Below, in pieces: positions 1 to 8,114 of a DNA stretch of 55,003 bases (its first letter is position 1; each line of letters starts with the position of its first letter). The notes below the pieces were generated by a model. The model made no database searches and had not been told where the DNA came from. It saw only the letters and a list, made by a program, of their open reading frames with translations. Made by a program: the position numbers and the translations under genes. This stretch comes from DASZTU01 sp035493835 (lineage in GTDB: Bacteria; Pseudomonadota; Alphaproteobacteria; Rhizobiales; Devosiaceae), in NCBI GenBank assembly GCA_035493835.1, contig DATJHO010000157.1:1-55003 (forward strand). Direction: 5' to 3'.

Positions 1-123
1 CAGGACGTGTTGTCGCTGGCCGGCGTCGACGTGAAGGATGTTCACGACGACGCTTGCGAGCACATGATGGCGGACTTCATTGCGAAGAACCCATCGCTCT
101 GGAACGAAGATATCGGCGAGTGA
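1..123 (+). CDS. C-terminal fragment of an unidentified protein
   Basis: An open frame enters from the left edge and ends at TGA 121-123, giving 40 residues that finish in ...NPSLWNEDIGE. It stops 7 bp before pdhC and so is probably in the pdh operon. The tail does not look like the C-terminus of pyruvate dehydrogenase E1-beta, which is the gene expected upstream of pdhC. I cannot name it. A small accessory gene between pdhB and pdhC is the likeliest explanation. Confidence 0.6.
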   Translation, partial: QDVLSLAGVDVKDVHDDACEHMMADFIAKNPSLWNEDIGE

Positions 124-130
124 GACGGCC

Positions 131-1525
131 ATGAGCATCAACATCACCATGCCAGCACTTTCTCCCACCATGGAGGAAGGAAAGCTCGCCAAGTGGCACG
201 TCAAGGAAGGCGACAGCGTCTCCTCCGGCGACGTGATCGCTGAGATCGAGACCGACAAGGCGACCATGGAGGTCGAGGCGGTCGACGAGGGCAAGATCGG
301 CAAGATCGTCGTGCCCGAGGGCACCGAGAACGTAAAGGTCAATGCGGTTATCGCCGTGCTGCTGCAGGACGGAGAGAGCGCGGCCGACGTGAAGGCGGCA
401 CCCGCTGCCAGTGCACCGTCGCCCCAGCCTGCCGGCCAGAAGACAGAAGGTGCCAGCGCTGCTGCCGTGCCTCCGGCCTCTGCGCCTGCCAAGACCGGCG
501 GGCAGGCCAGCATCATCCCTCCCGTGCCGCCGTCCGAATCCCGCAACATTCCCGCCGTCGAGGCTGCCGGAAAGCTCAACGGCGCCAACGGCCGCGTTTT
601 CGCCTCGCCGCTGGCTCGCCGCATCGCCAAGGAAGCGGGCATTGATGTTGCCGCCATCCCCGGCACCGGTCCGCATGGGCGAGTGGTCAAGAACGACGTC
701 GAGGCGGTGAAATCCGGCAAGGCGCAACTCAAGGCTCCGGCGCCTGCCGCCGCTCCGAGCGCGGGCGTCGTGGCGCCTGCGGCCGGCATGACCAAGCAGC
801 AGGTGATGGCACTTTACGACCAGGGCAGCTACGACGTCGTGCCGAACGACGGCATGCGCAAGGTTGTGGCGGCGCGCCTGACGGAAGCCAAGCAGACCAT
901 CCCGCACTTCTATCTCAGCCTCGATTGCAAGATCGATGCGTTGCTGGCCGCGCGCGAGCAGATCAATTCTGCCGCGCCCCTCAAGGACGGCAAGCCGATC
1001 TATCGTCTCTCGGTCAATGATTTCGTCATCAAGGCCTGGGCGGCGGCGCTGCAGAAGGTGCCGACGGCCAACGCCACGTGGGCGGTCGATTCGATCCTCT
1101 ACCACAAGCACTCGGACGTCGCCGTGGCGGTTGCCATCCCCGGCGGGCTCTTCACGCCGGTAGTGAAGGCGGCCGAGACCAAATCGCTGCGGCAGATTTC
1201 GGAAGAAGTGAAGGATCTGGCCGGCCGCGCGCGCTCCAAAAAGCTCGCGCCGCAGGAATACCAGGGCGGCTCCACCTCGGTTTCCAATCTCGGCATGTTC
1301 GGCATTCGCGAATTCGCGGCGGTGATCAATCCGCCGCACGGCACCATCCTTGCGGTCGGCGCGGGCGAGGAGCGGGTCTATGTCGAGAAGGGCCAGATCA
1401 AGACCGGCAACTTCATGACGGTGACGCTCTCCTGCGATCACCGGGCCGTGGATGGCGCGCTGGGGGCGGAACTGCTCGCCGCGTTCAGGGGCCTGATCGA
1501 AACCCCTGTGATGATGCTGGCTTGA
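131..1525 (+). CDS. pdhC: Pyruvate dehydrogenase E2, dihydrolipoyllysine acetyltransferase
   Basis: This is the core subunit of the pyruvate dehydrogenase complex: its lipoyl arm takes the acetyl group from E1 and passes it to CoA. The 464-aa protein has one lipoyl domain (residues 1-80, lipoylated Lys43 in TDKATME), an Ala/Pro-rich swinging linker (about 83-150), a peripheral-subunit-binding domain (about 153-190, FASPLARRIAKEAG) and the catalytic domain ending in DHRAVDG, with His437 and Asp441. An upstream in-frame ATG at 80 would overlap the preceding gene by 44 bp; I chose ATG 131 because the lipoyl domain begins there (MSINITMP). E3 (lpd) and lipoate synthase follow on the same strand, so the complex and the enzyme that makes its cofactor are encoded together. 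Confidence 0.96.
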   Translation: MSINITMPALSPTMEEGKLAKWHVKEGDSVSSGDVIAEIETDKATMEVEAVDEGKIGKIVVPEGTENVKVNAVIAVLLQDGESAADVKAAPAASAPSPQPAGQKTEGASAAAVPPASAPAKTGGQASIIPPVPPSESRNIPAVEAAGKLNGANGRVFASPLARRIAKEAGIDVAAIPGTGPHGRVVKNDVEAVKSGKAQLKAPAPAAAPSAGVVAPAAGMTKQQVMALYDQGSYDVVPNDGMRKVVAARLTEAKQTIPHFYLSLDCKIDALLAAREQINSAAPLKDGKPIYRLSVNDFVIKAWAAALQKVPTANATWAVDSILYHKHSDVAVAVAIPGGLFTPVVKAAETKSLRQISEEVKDLAGRARSKKLAPQEYQGGSTSVSNLGMFGIREFAAVINPPHGTILAVGAGEERVYVEKGQIKTGNFMTVTLSCDHRAVDGALGAELLAAFRGLIETPVMMLA

Positions 1526-1535
1526 GATCCGAAAA

Positions 1536-2180
1536 ATGACGCAGAAAGTAATCCTCGCCTATGGCGACAGCCTGACCTTTGGCCACTATGCCGAAAAGGA
1601 AAAGCGCCACGCTTATGAGGACCGTTGGCCGACGGTGCTCGAGGCGGGGCTGGGTGGGGCTGCTCGCGTCATCGCGGAGGGGTTGGGCGGTCGTACCACC
1701 GCCTTCGACGACTTTGCCGCGTCGGCCGACCGGAATGGCGCGACCCTGCTGCCGTCAATCCTGTCGACGCACACGCCGCTGGATTTGGTGATCCTGTTCC
1801 TGGGCAGCAACGACATGAAGTCGTTCATCAACGGCAGCGCTCTGGGTGCGGCGCATGGCATCAAGCGGCTGGTCGAGATCATCAAGACGCATCCCTATTC
1901 CTTCGCTTCGCCTGCGCCGAAGGTCATGGTCGTCTCGCCCCCGCATCTGGTTCCGACCAATCACCCCGATCTCGGGCCGATGTTCGCCGACCGGATTCAG
2001 GCCTCGCATGAATTGGCGGGCCACTATGAGCGCGTTGCCAAGCAGGCGGGCGTCGGCTTTTTCGATGCGGCCAAGGTTGCTGTCGCCTCGCCGTTCGACG
2101 GCATTCATCTCGACATCGAGAACACCCGGGCCATCGGGGCAGCCCTGGTTCCGGTGGTCAAAGAGGTCCTCGGCCTGTGA
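1536..2180 (+). CDS. SGNH/GDSL-family hydrolase
   Basis: A 214-aa cytoplasmic esterase or lipase-like protein of the SGNH superfamily. Block I is near the N-terminus (AYGDSLTFG, nucleophile Ser12), the block III Asn is in LGSND, and the DxxH motif of block V is in FDGIHLD. There is no signal peptide. The substrate cannot be predicted; relatives hydrolyse small esters, including acetylated sugars and acyl chains. It starts 10 bp after pdhC, and its stop overlaps the next start (GTGA). From memory, an SGNH gene between pdhC and lpd also occurs in other Rhizobiales. Confidence 0.88.
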   Translation: MTQKVILAYGDSLTFGHYAEKEKRHAYEDRWPTVLEAGLGGAARVIAEGLGGRTTAFDDFAASADRNGATLLPSILSTHTPLDLVILFLGSNDMKSFINGSALGAAHGIKRLVEIIKTHPYSFASPAPKVMVVSPPHLVPTNHPDLGPMFADRIQASHELAGHYERVAKQAGVGFFDAAKVAVASPFDGIHLDIENTRAIGAALVPVVKEVLGL

Positions 2181-2767
2181 CTGCAGACGTATCCATTCGC
2201 CCGGCGCGCAAGTCCGACGCGAGCGATATTGCGCTGTTGGTGAATATCGCCACACATGGCGGCATCGCACAGGGTTGGGCGAACCGCGAAGAGGCGGCCG
2301 GCACATATGATCCGATCGAGGTCGGCCGGCAACAAGTCCTCGCCGATGATGAGACGATCAATTGGCGCAATGCCACAATGGCCGAAATCGATGGGGAGGT
2401 CGCCGGCATGCTGCTCGGCTATCCGGAGCCCGAAGACGGACGCTCCCTGCCAGACGACATCCCCGCCTTTCTGCTGCCGCTCTATGAGCTCGAGGCGGAG
2501 GCGGCAGGACATTGGTTCATCAGCATGCTTGGCGTCTATGTTCCGTGGCGGAGCCACGGCGTCGGTTCAAAACTGCTCGAAATTGCCGAGGGCAAGCGGC
2601 TCGATACCGGGAGGCGCGGTCTCGCGCTGATCAGCGATGACACGAACGAGGCCGCGCGACGCCTCTACGAGCGGCGCGGCTTCAAGGTCACCAGCACGCG
2701 CCCCAAAGTAAAATTTCCCCAGGGCGGCCCGCAGGGCAAGGACTGGCTCTTAATGGTGAAGGAATAA
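2177..2767 (+). CDS. GNAT-family N-acetyltransferase
   Basis: A 196-aa GNAT acetyltransferase. The N-terminus (VSIRPARKSDASDIALLVN) is the usual first strand and helix. The acetyl-CoA region is ISMLGVYVPWRSHGVGSKLL (an R-x-x-G-x-G-like loop), followed by DDTNEAARRLYERRGF, the typical last helix where the Tyr and Arg recur across the family. The GTG start (2177) overlaps the TGA of the SGNH gene, pointing to translational coupling. The target (small molecule or protein) is unknown. It ends 4 bp before lpd. Confidence 0.88.
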   Translation: MTADVSIRPARKSDASDIALLVNIATHGGIAQGWANREEAAGTYDPIEVGRQQVLADDETINWRNATMAEIDGEVAGMLLGYPEPEDGRSLPDDIPAFLLPLYELEAEAAGHWFISMLGVYVPWRSHGVGSKLLEIAEGKRLDTGRRGLALISDDTNEAARRLYERRGFKVTSTRPKVKFPQGGPQGKDWLLMVKE

Positions 2768-2771
2768 GCCG

Positions 2772-4211
2772 ATGGCCGACTCTTACGATCTTATCGTCAT
2801 CGGCGCGGGTCCGGGCGGCTACGTGGCCGCTATCCGGGCGGCGCAGCTTGGGCTGAAGACGGCGATCGTCGAACGCGAGCACATGGCTGGCATCTGTTCC
2901 AACTGGGGTTGCATTCCGACCAAGGCGCTGCTGCGCACGGCCGAAATCTATTCCCATATGGGGCACGCCTCGACCTATGGTCTCAAGGCGACCGCCTTTG
3001 ATTACGACCTCCCCGCCATCGTCAAGCGCTCGCGCGATATCGCGGGGCAAATGAACAACGGCGTCCAGTTCCTGATGAAGAAGAACAAGATCGACATCAT
3101 CTGGGGCGAGGCGACGATCACCAAGCCGGGTGAAGTCCGGGTCGAAAAGACCAAGAAGCCGGCGGTGCAGCCGCAATGGCCCGGGCCGAAGAATGCGCTC
3201 GGCGAGGGCACGTACAAGGCCAAGAACATCATCATCGCCACCGGCGCGCGGCCGCGCGTGCTGCCCGGCATCGAGCCCGATGGCGATCGGATCTGGACTT
3301 ATTTCGAGGCGATGAAGCCGGCCAGCATGCCCAAATCGCTGGTGGTCATGGGCTCGGGCGCCATCGGCATCGAGTTCGCCTCCTTCTATCGTGCGATGGG
3401 CGCCGAGGTGACCGTCATCGAACTGTTGCCGCAGATCCTGCCGGTCGAAGACGCCGAGATCGCCGCCCATGCCCGCAAGCGCCTGGATAAGCGCGGCATC
3501 CGCATGCTGACGGACGCCAAGGTCAACAAGGTCGAAAAGACCAATGACGGCATCAAGGCTTTCGTCGAGCTCAAGGACGGCAAAACCGAAACCATCAACG
3601 GCGACTATCTGATCTCCGCCGTTGGCGTCGTCTGCAACACCGAGGGCCTGGGGCTGGAACAGGTTGGCGTAAAGCTCAATCGCGGGGCGGTCGCCATCGA
3701 CGAAGTCGGTCGCACCAACGTTGCGGGCATCTGGGCGATCGGCGACGTGGCCGGCCCGCCGATGCTGGCCCACAAGGCCGAGCACGAGGCGGTCATCACC
3801 GTGGAGACCATCGCCGGCCTTCACCCGCACCCGCTCGACAGGCTGAAGGTGCCCGGCTGCACCTATTGCGAGCCGCAGATCGCCAGCGTCGGCCTCACCG
3901 AGGCGAAGGCGCGCGAAGCGGGCCGCGACATCAAGGTCGGCCGCTTCCCCTTTGTCGGCAACGGCAAGGCCATTGCGCTCAGCGAGCCGGATGGGTTGGT
4001 GAAGACAATTTTCGACGCCAAGACCGGGGAATTGCTCGGGGCGCACATGGTTGGCGCCGAGGTGACCGAGCTTATCCAGGGTTTTGTGGTGGCCATGAAC
4101 CTCGAGACGACCGAGGAAGACCTGATGCACACCATCTTCCCGCATCCGACCCTCAGCGAGACTATGAAAGAAAGCGTGCTTGACGCTTACGGGCGGGCGC
4201 TCAATATCTAG
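2772..4211 (+). CDS. lpd: Dihydrolipoyl dehydrogenase (E3)
   Basis: FAD- and NAD-dependent E3 subunit that reoxidises dihydrolipoamide on E2. The 479-aa protein has the N-terminal FAD motif GAGPGG (11-16), the redox disulfide Cys42/Cys47 in ICSNWGCIPTKALL, an NAD-binding GSGAIGIEFASF segment and the C-terminal His458/Glu463 pair in HPTLSE that completes the active site of the partner subunit. The SNWG spacer between the cysteines and the Pro-rich insertion around residues 118-145 are typical of PDH-linked E3 in alphaproteobacteria, as opposed to the E3 of 2-oxoglutarate dehydrogenase. The start lies 4 bp after the GNAT stop. Confidence 0.96.
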   Translation: MADSYDLIVIGAGPGGYVAAIRAAQLGLKTAIVEREHMAGICSNWGCIPTKALLRTAEIYSHMGHASTYGLKATAFDYDLPAIVKRSRDIAGQMNNGVQFLMKKNKIDIIWGEATITKPGEVRVEKTKKPAVQPQWPGPKNALGEGTYKAKNIIIATGARPRVLPGIEPDGDRIWTYFEAMKPASMPKSLVVMGSGAIGIEFASFYRAMGAEVTVIELLPQILPVEDAEIAAHARKRLDKRGIRMLTDAKVNKVEKTNDGIKAFVELKDGKTETINGDYLISAVGVVCNTEGLGLEQVGVKLNRGAVAIDEVGRTNVAGIWAIGDVAGPPMLAHKAEHEAVITVETIAGLHPHPLDRLKVPGCTYCEPQIASVGLTEAKAREAGRDIKVGRFPFVGNGKAIALSEPDGLVKTIFDAKTGELLGAHMVGAEVTELIQGFVVAMNLETTEEDLMHTIFPHPTLSETMKESVLDAYGRALNI

Positions 4212-4246
4212 GCCGTAAGGGCAGGGGCCCGGTTTGGGAGGCTGTA

Positions 4247-4504
4247 ATGGAAGGACTTGGCTGGCTGGGTACGATCATCGTCGGCGGACTTGCCGGCTGG
4301 ATCGCCTCTTCCATCATGAAGATCAATACTGGCCTTGTGCTGAATATCGTGCTCGGCATATTGGGAGCGGTCGTCCTCAACGCGTTGCTGCTCGCCGTCT
4401 TTCACGCGACGTGGGGCGGCATCATCGGCCAGCTGATCGTGGGCCTGATCGGCGCCTGCATCCTGATTGCCCTGCTGCGGGCAGTGCAAGGGTCCAGGCG
4501 GTAG
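4247..4504 (+). CDS. GlsB/YeaQ/YmgE-family stress-response membrane protein
   Basis: An 85-aa, very hydrophobic, Gly-rich protein with three predicted membrane helices (about 5-23, 28-50 and 57-80). The WLGTIIVGGLAGWIAS start and the Gly spacing match the transglycosylase-associated (YeaQ/YmgE) family. These inner-membrane proteins are induced by stress; their molecular role is unclear. GGGAG lies 5-7 bp before ATG 4247. It sits between lpd and lipA. Confidence 0.88.
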   Translation: MEGLGWLGTIIVGGLAGWIASSIMKINTGLVLNIVLGILGAVVLNALLLAVFHATWGGIIGQLIVGLIGACILIALLRAVQGSRR

Positions 4505-4572
4505 CGGTGCACGGGCCAAGACGCCGGATGACCCGAGTAGTCGGGCATTAAAGACTTCACCGGGGGGAGTTG

Positions 4573-4594
4573 GCGGCCCTGCTTTCAGGGCCGC
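4573..4594 (+). promoter_or_regulatory. Hairpin directly upstream of the lipA ribosome-binding site
   Basis: GCGGCCCTG (4573-4581) and CAGGGCCGC (4586-4594) form a perfect 9-bp stem with a CTTT loop. The purine-rich ribosome-binding site AGAAGG (4595-4600) begins at the very next base. There is no T-run after the stem, so it is a poor intrinsic terminator. It may instead limit read-through or translation of lipA. Confidence 0.55.
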
Positions 4595-4607
4595 AGAAGG
4601 ATCAGAC

Positions 4608-5555
4608 GTGGTTACATTGATCGACCAGACGCGTCCGCGTCACCCCGAAAAGGCGCATCGCCCCGACTCGGAAATCTTGCGCAAGCCGGATTGGATCCGG
4701 GTACGTGCGCCCGGATCGCCCGTATATCGCGAGACTCAGCAGATCGTGCGCGAGAACAATCTCGTCACGGTGTGCGAAGAGGCCGGGTGCCCCAACATCG
4801 GCGAGTGCTGGAGCAAGAAGCACGCGACCATGATGATCATGGGCGAGATTTGCACCCGCGCCTGCGCCTTCTGCAATGTGGCAACCGGCCTGCCGACGGC
4901 GCTCGATCCGCTGGAGCCGGAGCACGTGGCGACGGCCGTCGAGAAGCTGGGGCTCAACCACGTGGTCATTACCTCGGTTGACCGCGACGACCTGCCGGAT
5001 GGCGGTGCAAATCACTTTGCCGCGGTGATCCGGGCGATCCGCGCCGCAACGCCTTCGACCACCATCGAGGTGCTGACGCCCGACTTCCTGCGCAAGGAAG
5101 GCGCGCTGGAAATCGTGGTCGCCGCCAAGCCCGACGTCTTCAACCACAATCTCGAAACCGTCCCCAGCAAGTACCTCAAGGTGCGGCCGGGCGCGCGCTA
5201 CTTCCATTCCATCCGCCTGTTGCAGCGGGTGAAGGAACTCGATCCTACCATGTTCACCAAGTCCGGCATCATGGTCGGCCTGGGCGAGGAGCGGAACGAA
5301 GTGCTGCAGCTGATGGATGATCTCCGCAGCGCCGATGTCGATTTCCTCACCATCGGGCAGTATCTCCAGCCCTCGCGCAAGCACCACCCGGTGATCCGGT
5401 TCGTGGAACCGGCGGAGTTCAAGTCCTTCGAGACAGTCGGCCACGCCAAGGGCTTCCTGCTGGTGTCCTCGAGCCCGCTGACACGCTCGTCGCATCACGC
5501 CGGCGAGGATTTTGCCAAGCTCAGGGCCGCCCGGATGGCCAAACACGCAGTCTGA
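4608..5555 (+). CDS. lipA: Lipoyl synthase
   Basis: Radical-SAM enzyme that inserts two sulfurs into octanoyl groups on E2 proteins to make lipoyl. Both iron-sulfur clusters are visible: the auxiliary cluster cysteines C56, C61 and C67 (CEEAGCPNIGEC) and the SAM-binding CxxxCxxC C82, C86 and C89 (CTRACAFC). The C-terminal SSSPLTRSSHHAGEDF contains the conserved RSS motif. I chose GTG 4608 because AGAAGG lies 7 bp upstream and because it gives 315 aa, the usual size; the frame stays open further upstream. The stop overlaps the next start (TGATG). It follows the PDH genes whose product it modifies. Confidence 0.95.
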   Translation: MVTLIDQTRPRHPEKAHRPDSEILRKPDWIRVRAPGSPVYRETQQIVRENNLVTVCEEAGCPNIGECWSKKHATMMIMGEICTRACAFCNVATGLPTALDPLEPEHVATAVEKLGLNHVVITSVDRDDLPDGGANHFAAVIRAIRAATPSTTIEVLTPDFLRKEGALEIVVAAKPDVFNHNLETVPSKYLKVRPGARYFHSIRLLQRVKELDPTMFTKSGIMVGLGEERNEVLQLMDDLRSADVDFLTIGQYLQPSRKHHPVIRFVEPAEFKSFETVGHAKGFLLVSSSPLTRSSHHAGEDFAKLRAARMAKHAV

Positions 5556-6001
5556 TGCCCAAACTCGATTTCGACCGGCACGTACCTTATTCGCCGGAGC
5601 AGATGCTGGCGCTTGTGAGCGACACGGAGAGCTATCCGCGCTTCGTCCCCAACTGCAGCGCCATGGACGTGCGGGCGGACCGTGGATCGAATGGCGACGT
5701 GAAGTTTGCGCGGATGACGCTGAGCTTCGGGCCGATCACGCAGGCCTATACCAGCCGGGTCACCACCGACCGGGAGAAGGGGACGATCGACGCCAAGGCG
5801 ACCGACGGGCCGTTTTCGCATCTCGTCAGCCAATGGCGGTTCGAGCCCGAGGCATCGGGGACGCGCGTGCATTTCGATATCGATTTCAAGATATCGAACC
5901 CGTTGATCGCGGCGGTCGCCGAACCGGCGTTTGCAGCCAAACAGCACCAGATCATGGACGCCTTCATAGCCGAGGCGGATCGGCGCTACGGGGCGGCCTA
6001 G
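5555..6001 (+). CDS. COQ10/RatA-like START-domain protein
   Basis: A 148-aa single-domain protein of the polyketide cyclase/START (SRPBCC) fold. The N-terminus (HVPYSPEQMLALVSDTESYPRFVPNC) is the signature of the COQ10/RatA family, and the VSQWRFEP and DIDFKISNPL strands continue the fold. In mitochondria and alphaproteobacteria relatives bind ubiquinone and support respiration; in E. coli the relative RatA was described as a ribosome-association toxin. With no antitoxin partner and a position after lipA, quinone binding is the better guess. The start overlaps the lipA stop. Confidence 0.85.
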   Translation: MPKLDFDRHVPYSPEQMLALVSDTESYPRFVPNCSAMDVRADRGSNGDVKFARMTLSFGPITQAYTSRVTTDREKGTIDAKATDGPFSHLVSQWRFEPEASGTRVHFDIDFKISNPLIAAVAEPAFAAKQHQIMDAFIAEADRRYGAA

Positions 6002-6075
6002 GCTCAGGAGCGCGGTCCCGCCGAGGTTCAAACATCAATGAGACGAGGGTGTTAGCTCGCCACCCTCGCCGCATC

Positions 6076-6175
6076 GTCATCCCCGGGCTTGACCCGGGGA
6101 CCCATGCTGCCTTGCCAGTAGCGTGGGTGGAACTGGCGAGGCATCATGGGTGGCCGGGTCAAGCCCGGCCATGAC
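6076..6175. repeat. Palindromic intergenic repeat, copy 1
   Basis: About 100 bp with near-complete two-fold symmetry. The outer arms (6076-6106 and 6145-6175) are inverted copies agreeing at roughly 27 of 31 positions, built around CGGGCTTGACCCGG and CCGGGTCAAGCCCGG. Inner arms (about 6104-6118 and 6135-6149) extend the stem, and each outer arm is itself palindromic. A second copy lies at 17448-17546. It fills the gap between the convergent COQ10-like gene and cinA, so it could also act as a bidirectional terminator. Confidence 0.85.
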
Positions 6176-6234
6176 GAGGAAGTGCTGTGGATCCAGCATC
6201 GCGCCCAAGCTCTCGCGGCTGCATTTCAACCGGA

Positions 6235-6771
6235 TCACGTTCTCGGGACGGACGGCTCCGGCAGGGGCGTTCCCACGCCATTGCTGACCACGTCGACCAC
6301 CAGCTCCAGAGCCGTCAATACCGAGGCCTCGCGCACGCCGTCGCGGCCCAGATTTCCGAACCGCTTCTCGACGACTCGGGTGCCTTCCGCCGTGGCGCAG
6401 GCAAAATAGACCAGTCCGACCGGTTTTTGCGGGCTGCCGCCGTTCGGCCCGGCAATGCCCGTCACGGAGAGGGCGATGCCGACCCGCGCCGTGTTGCGGG
6501 CGCCATCAGCCATGGCGCGTGCTACCTGGGGCGAGACGGCGCCGAAATCCTCGATCACCCGAGGGGGAACGCCGATCATGGCGATCTTGGCGGCGTTGTC
6601 GTAGGTGATGAAGCCGCCATAGACCACTTCGGACGAGCCGGAAACCGAGGTCAGCGCGCCGCCGATCAATCCGCCCGTACAGCTCTCGGCTGTCGCGATG
6701 GTGAGCCCGGCCGCCTTGAGGGCAACGATGGCATCCTTGGCCTTTGCGGCTATTTCGTCCGGCATTTTCAT
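6235..6771 (-). CDS. cinA: Nicotinamide-nucleotide amidohydrolase (CinA C-terminal domain)
   Basis: A 178-aa stand-alone CinA C-domain (PncC type), which deamidates NMN to nicotinate mononucleotide in NAD salvage. The diagnostic TAESCTGGLIGGALT is at residues 27-41 with nucleophile Ser30, followed by VYGGFITYDNAAK, GAVSPQVARAMADG and SVTGIAGPNGGS. I prefer ATG 6771, which has GGGAGG 8 bp upstream, inside the end of ispDF. A TTG at 6777 and an ATG at 6765 are alternatives. It follows ispDF directly on the - strand. The N-terminal MoCF-like domain of full-length CinA is absent, as is usual in this group. Confidence 0.9.
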   Translation of the reverse strand: MKMPDEIAAKAKDAIVALKAAGLTIATAESCTGGLIGGALTSVSGSSEVVYGGFITYDNAAKIAMIGVPPRVIEDFGAVSPQVARAMADGARNTARVGIALSVTGIAGPNGGSPQKPVGLVYFACATAEGTRVVEKRFGNLGRDGVREASVLTALELVVDVVSNGVGTPLPEPSVPRT

Positions 6772-6773
6772 GC

Positions 6774-7967
6774 TCAATCCTCCCGGGGCACCTCAACACT
6801 CGCCGTCGCGAGGGCGACGATACCCTCTTTGCGCCCGGTGAACCCAAGCCTTTCGCTGGTTGTCGCCTTGACCGCCACGCGCGACGGCGAAAGCGCGCAG
6901 ATCGCGCCGATGCGCTCGCGCATGGCCGGAACGTGGGGGGCGATCCGTGGGGCCTCGCAGACGATGGTGAGGTCAAGATTTACGATACGGCCGCCGCGGG
7001 CCGCCACCAATCCGGCCGCATGCTTCAGGAACACGGCCGAGTCGGCACCGCGCCACTGCGGATCGGAGGGCGGAAAGAAGGTGCCGATATCCCCTTCGCC
7101 GAGCGCCCCGTAGATTGCGTCGGTCAGGGCGTGCAACGCGACGTCGGCATCGGAATGGCCCTGGAGGCGCATTGGGTGGGCAATGCGCACCCCGCCCAGC
7201 GTCACGAACTCGCCCGGCTCGAAGGGATGCACGTCGAAGCCGGTGCCGATCCGTGTTTCCATGCTGTGGTCTCCTGCGAGAAGCCGCTCGGCGCGGGCAA
7301 AATCCTCGGGCAGCGTGATCTTGATATTGCGGCTGCTGCCTGGCGCCAGGCCGACGCTGAGCCCGACCCACTCGGCAATGCTCGCATCGTCGGTGAATTC
7401 CTGGGGCATGCGGGCCGCCTCGCGGTGGGCGGCCAAAATCTGCTCGAACCGAAAGCCCTGGGGGGTCTGCGCTGCAAACAGCGTGTGGCGATCCTCGGTG
7501 GCCTCGACGGTCAGCCCGTCGTGCGAGCGCTTGATGGTATCAGTGACCGGGACCATCGGCAGCGCCGCGTCATGATTGTTGAGGGCGGCCAGTATGCCGT
7601 CGACCAACGCCGTATCGACGAAGGGACGGGCGGCGTCCTGGATCAGCACTCGCTCCGGCCCAAGGTCCTCGAGCGCCGTCAGGCCGGCCCGAACGGAGGC
7701 CTGGCGGGTTGCGCCCCCGAACACCGGCGGCAGCAGCTTTTCGTGCGCGAGGCCGAGAGCGGCGTAGAGCTCCGTGTGCTCGGCATTGATCACCGGCAGC
7801 AGATAGTCGATGGCATCGACCGCGAGCATGGCCTCTATGGTGCGGCGCAGCATGGGCATTCCGCCGATCGGCTGATATTGCTTGGGCACATAGGCGCCGG
7901 GCACCGTCGCGCGCTCGCCGCGACCGGCGGCAACAACGATTGCGGCAACGGCTCTTTCTTGCGGCAT
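6774..7967 (-). CDS. ispDF: Bifunctional IspD/IspF (MEP isoprenoid pathway)
   Basis: Two steps of the non-mevalonate pathway in one 397-aa chain. Residues 1-230 are 2-C-methyl-D-erythritol 4-phosphate cytidylyltransferase (IspD: AAIVVAAGRGERA glycine-rich CTP loop, VLIQDAARPFVD). IspF, 2-C-methyl-D-erythritol 2,4-cyclodiphosphate synthase, begins near residue 236 (METRIGTGFDVHPF, with metal ligands Asp and His, then GHSDADVALHALTDA). The fusion is typical of alphaproteobacteria. Its stop lies at or just before the cinA start. It is divergent from dusB. Confidence 0.95.
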   Translation of the reverse strand: MPQERAVAAIVVAAGRGERATVPGAYVPKQYQPIGGMPMLRRTIEAMLAVDAIDYLLPVINAEHTELYAALGLAHEKLLPPVFGGATRQASVRAGLTALEDLGPERVLIQDAARPFVDTALVDGILAALNNHDAALPMVPVTDTIKRSHDGLTVEATEDRHTLFAAQTPQGFRFEQILAAHREAARMPQEFTDDASIAEWVGLSVGLAPGSSRNIKITLPEDFARAERLLAGDHSMETRIGTGFDVHPFEPGEFVTLGGVRIAHPMRLQGHSDADVALHALTDAIYGALGEGDIGTFFPPSDPQWRGADSAVFLKHAAGLVAARGGRIVNLDLTIVCEAPRIAPHVPAMRERIGAICALSPSRVAVKATTSERLGFTGRKEGIVALATASVEVPRED

Positions 7968-8114
7968 TGGGTCTTTCCGCTGTCATAAATTTCAGCATAC
8001 AAGGCTGCGCAAGCACTATCTGCCGTCGCGCGCGGCAGCAAGGGCTAACGGTGGGGGAGGGCCGGAGCAAAAAGCAGTTTGTAAGAGCTGCAGAAATGAT
8101 TACTGTGCAGGCAA

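Noticed and set aside
5555..6001. Type II toxin RatA of a toxin-antitoxin pair.
   Set aside because: No antitoxin gene lies next to it, and the position after lipA fits the COQ10-like quinone-binding group better.
6076..6234. Coding frames running through the palindromic repeat before cinA.
   Set aside because: They consist mainly of repeat sequence, have no ribosome-binding site and match no family.
6774..7967. IspD-IspF fusion as a novelty.
   Set aside because: The fusion is well known and common in alphaproteobacteria.
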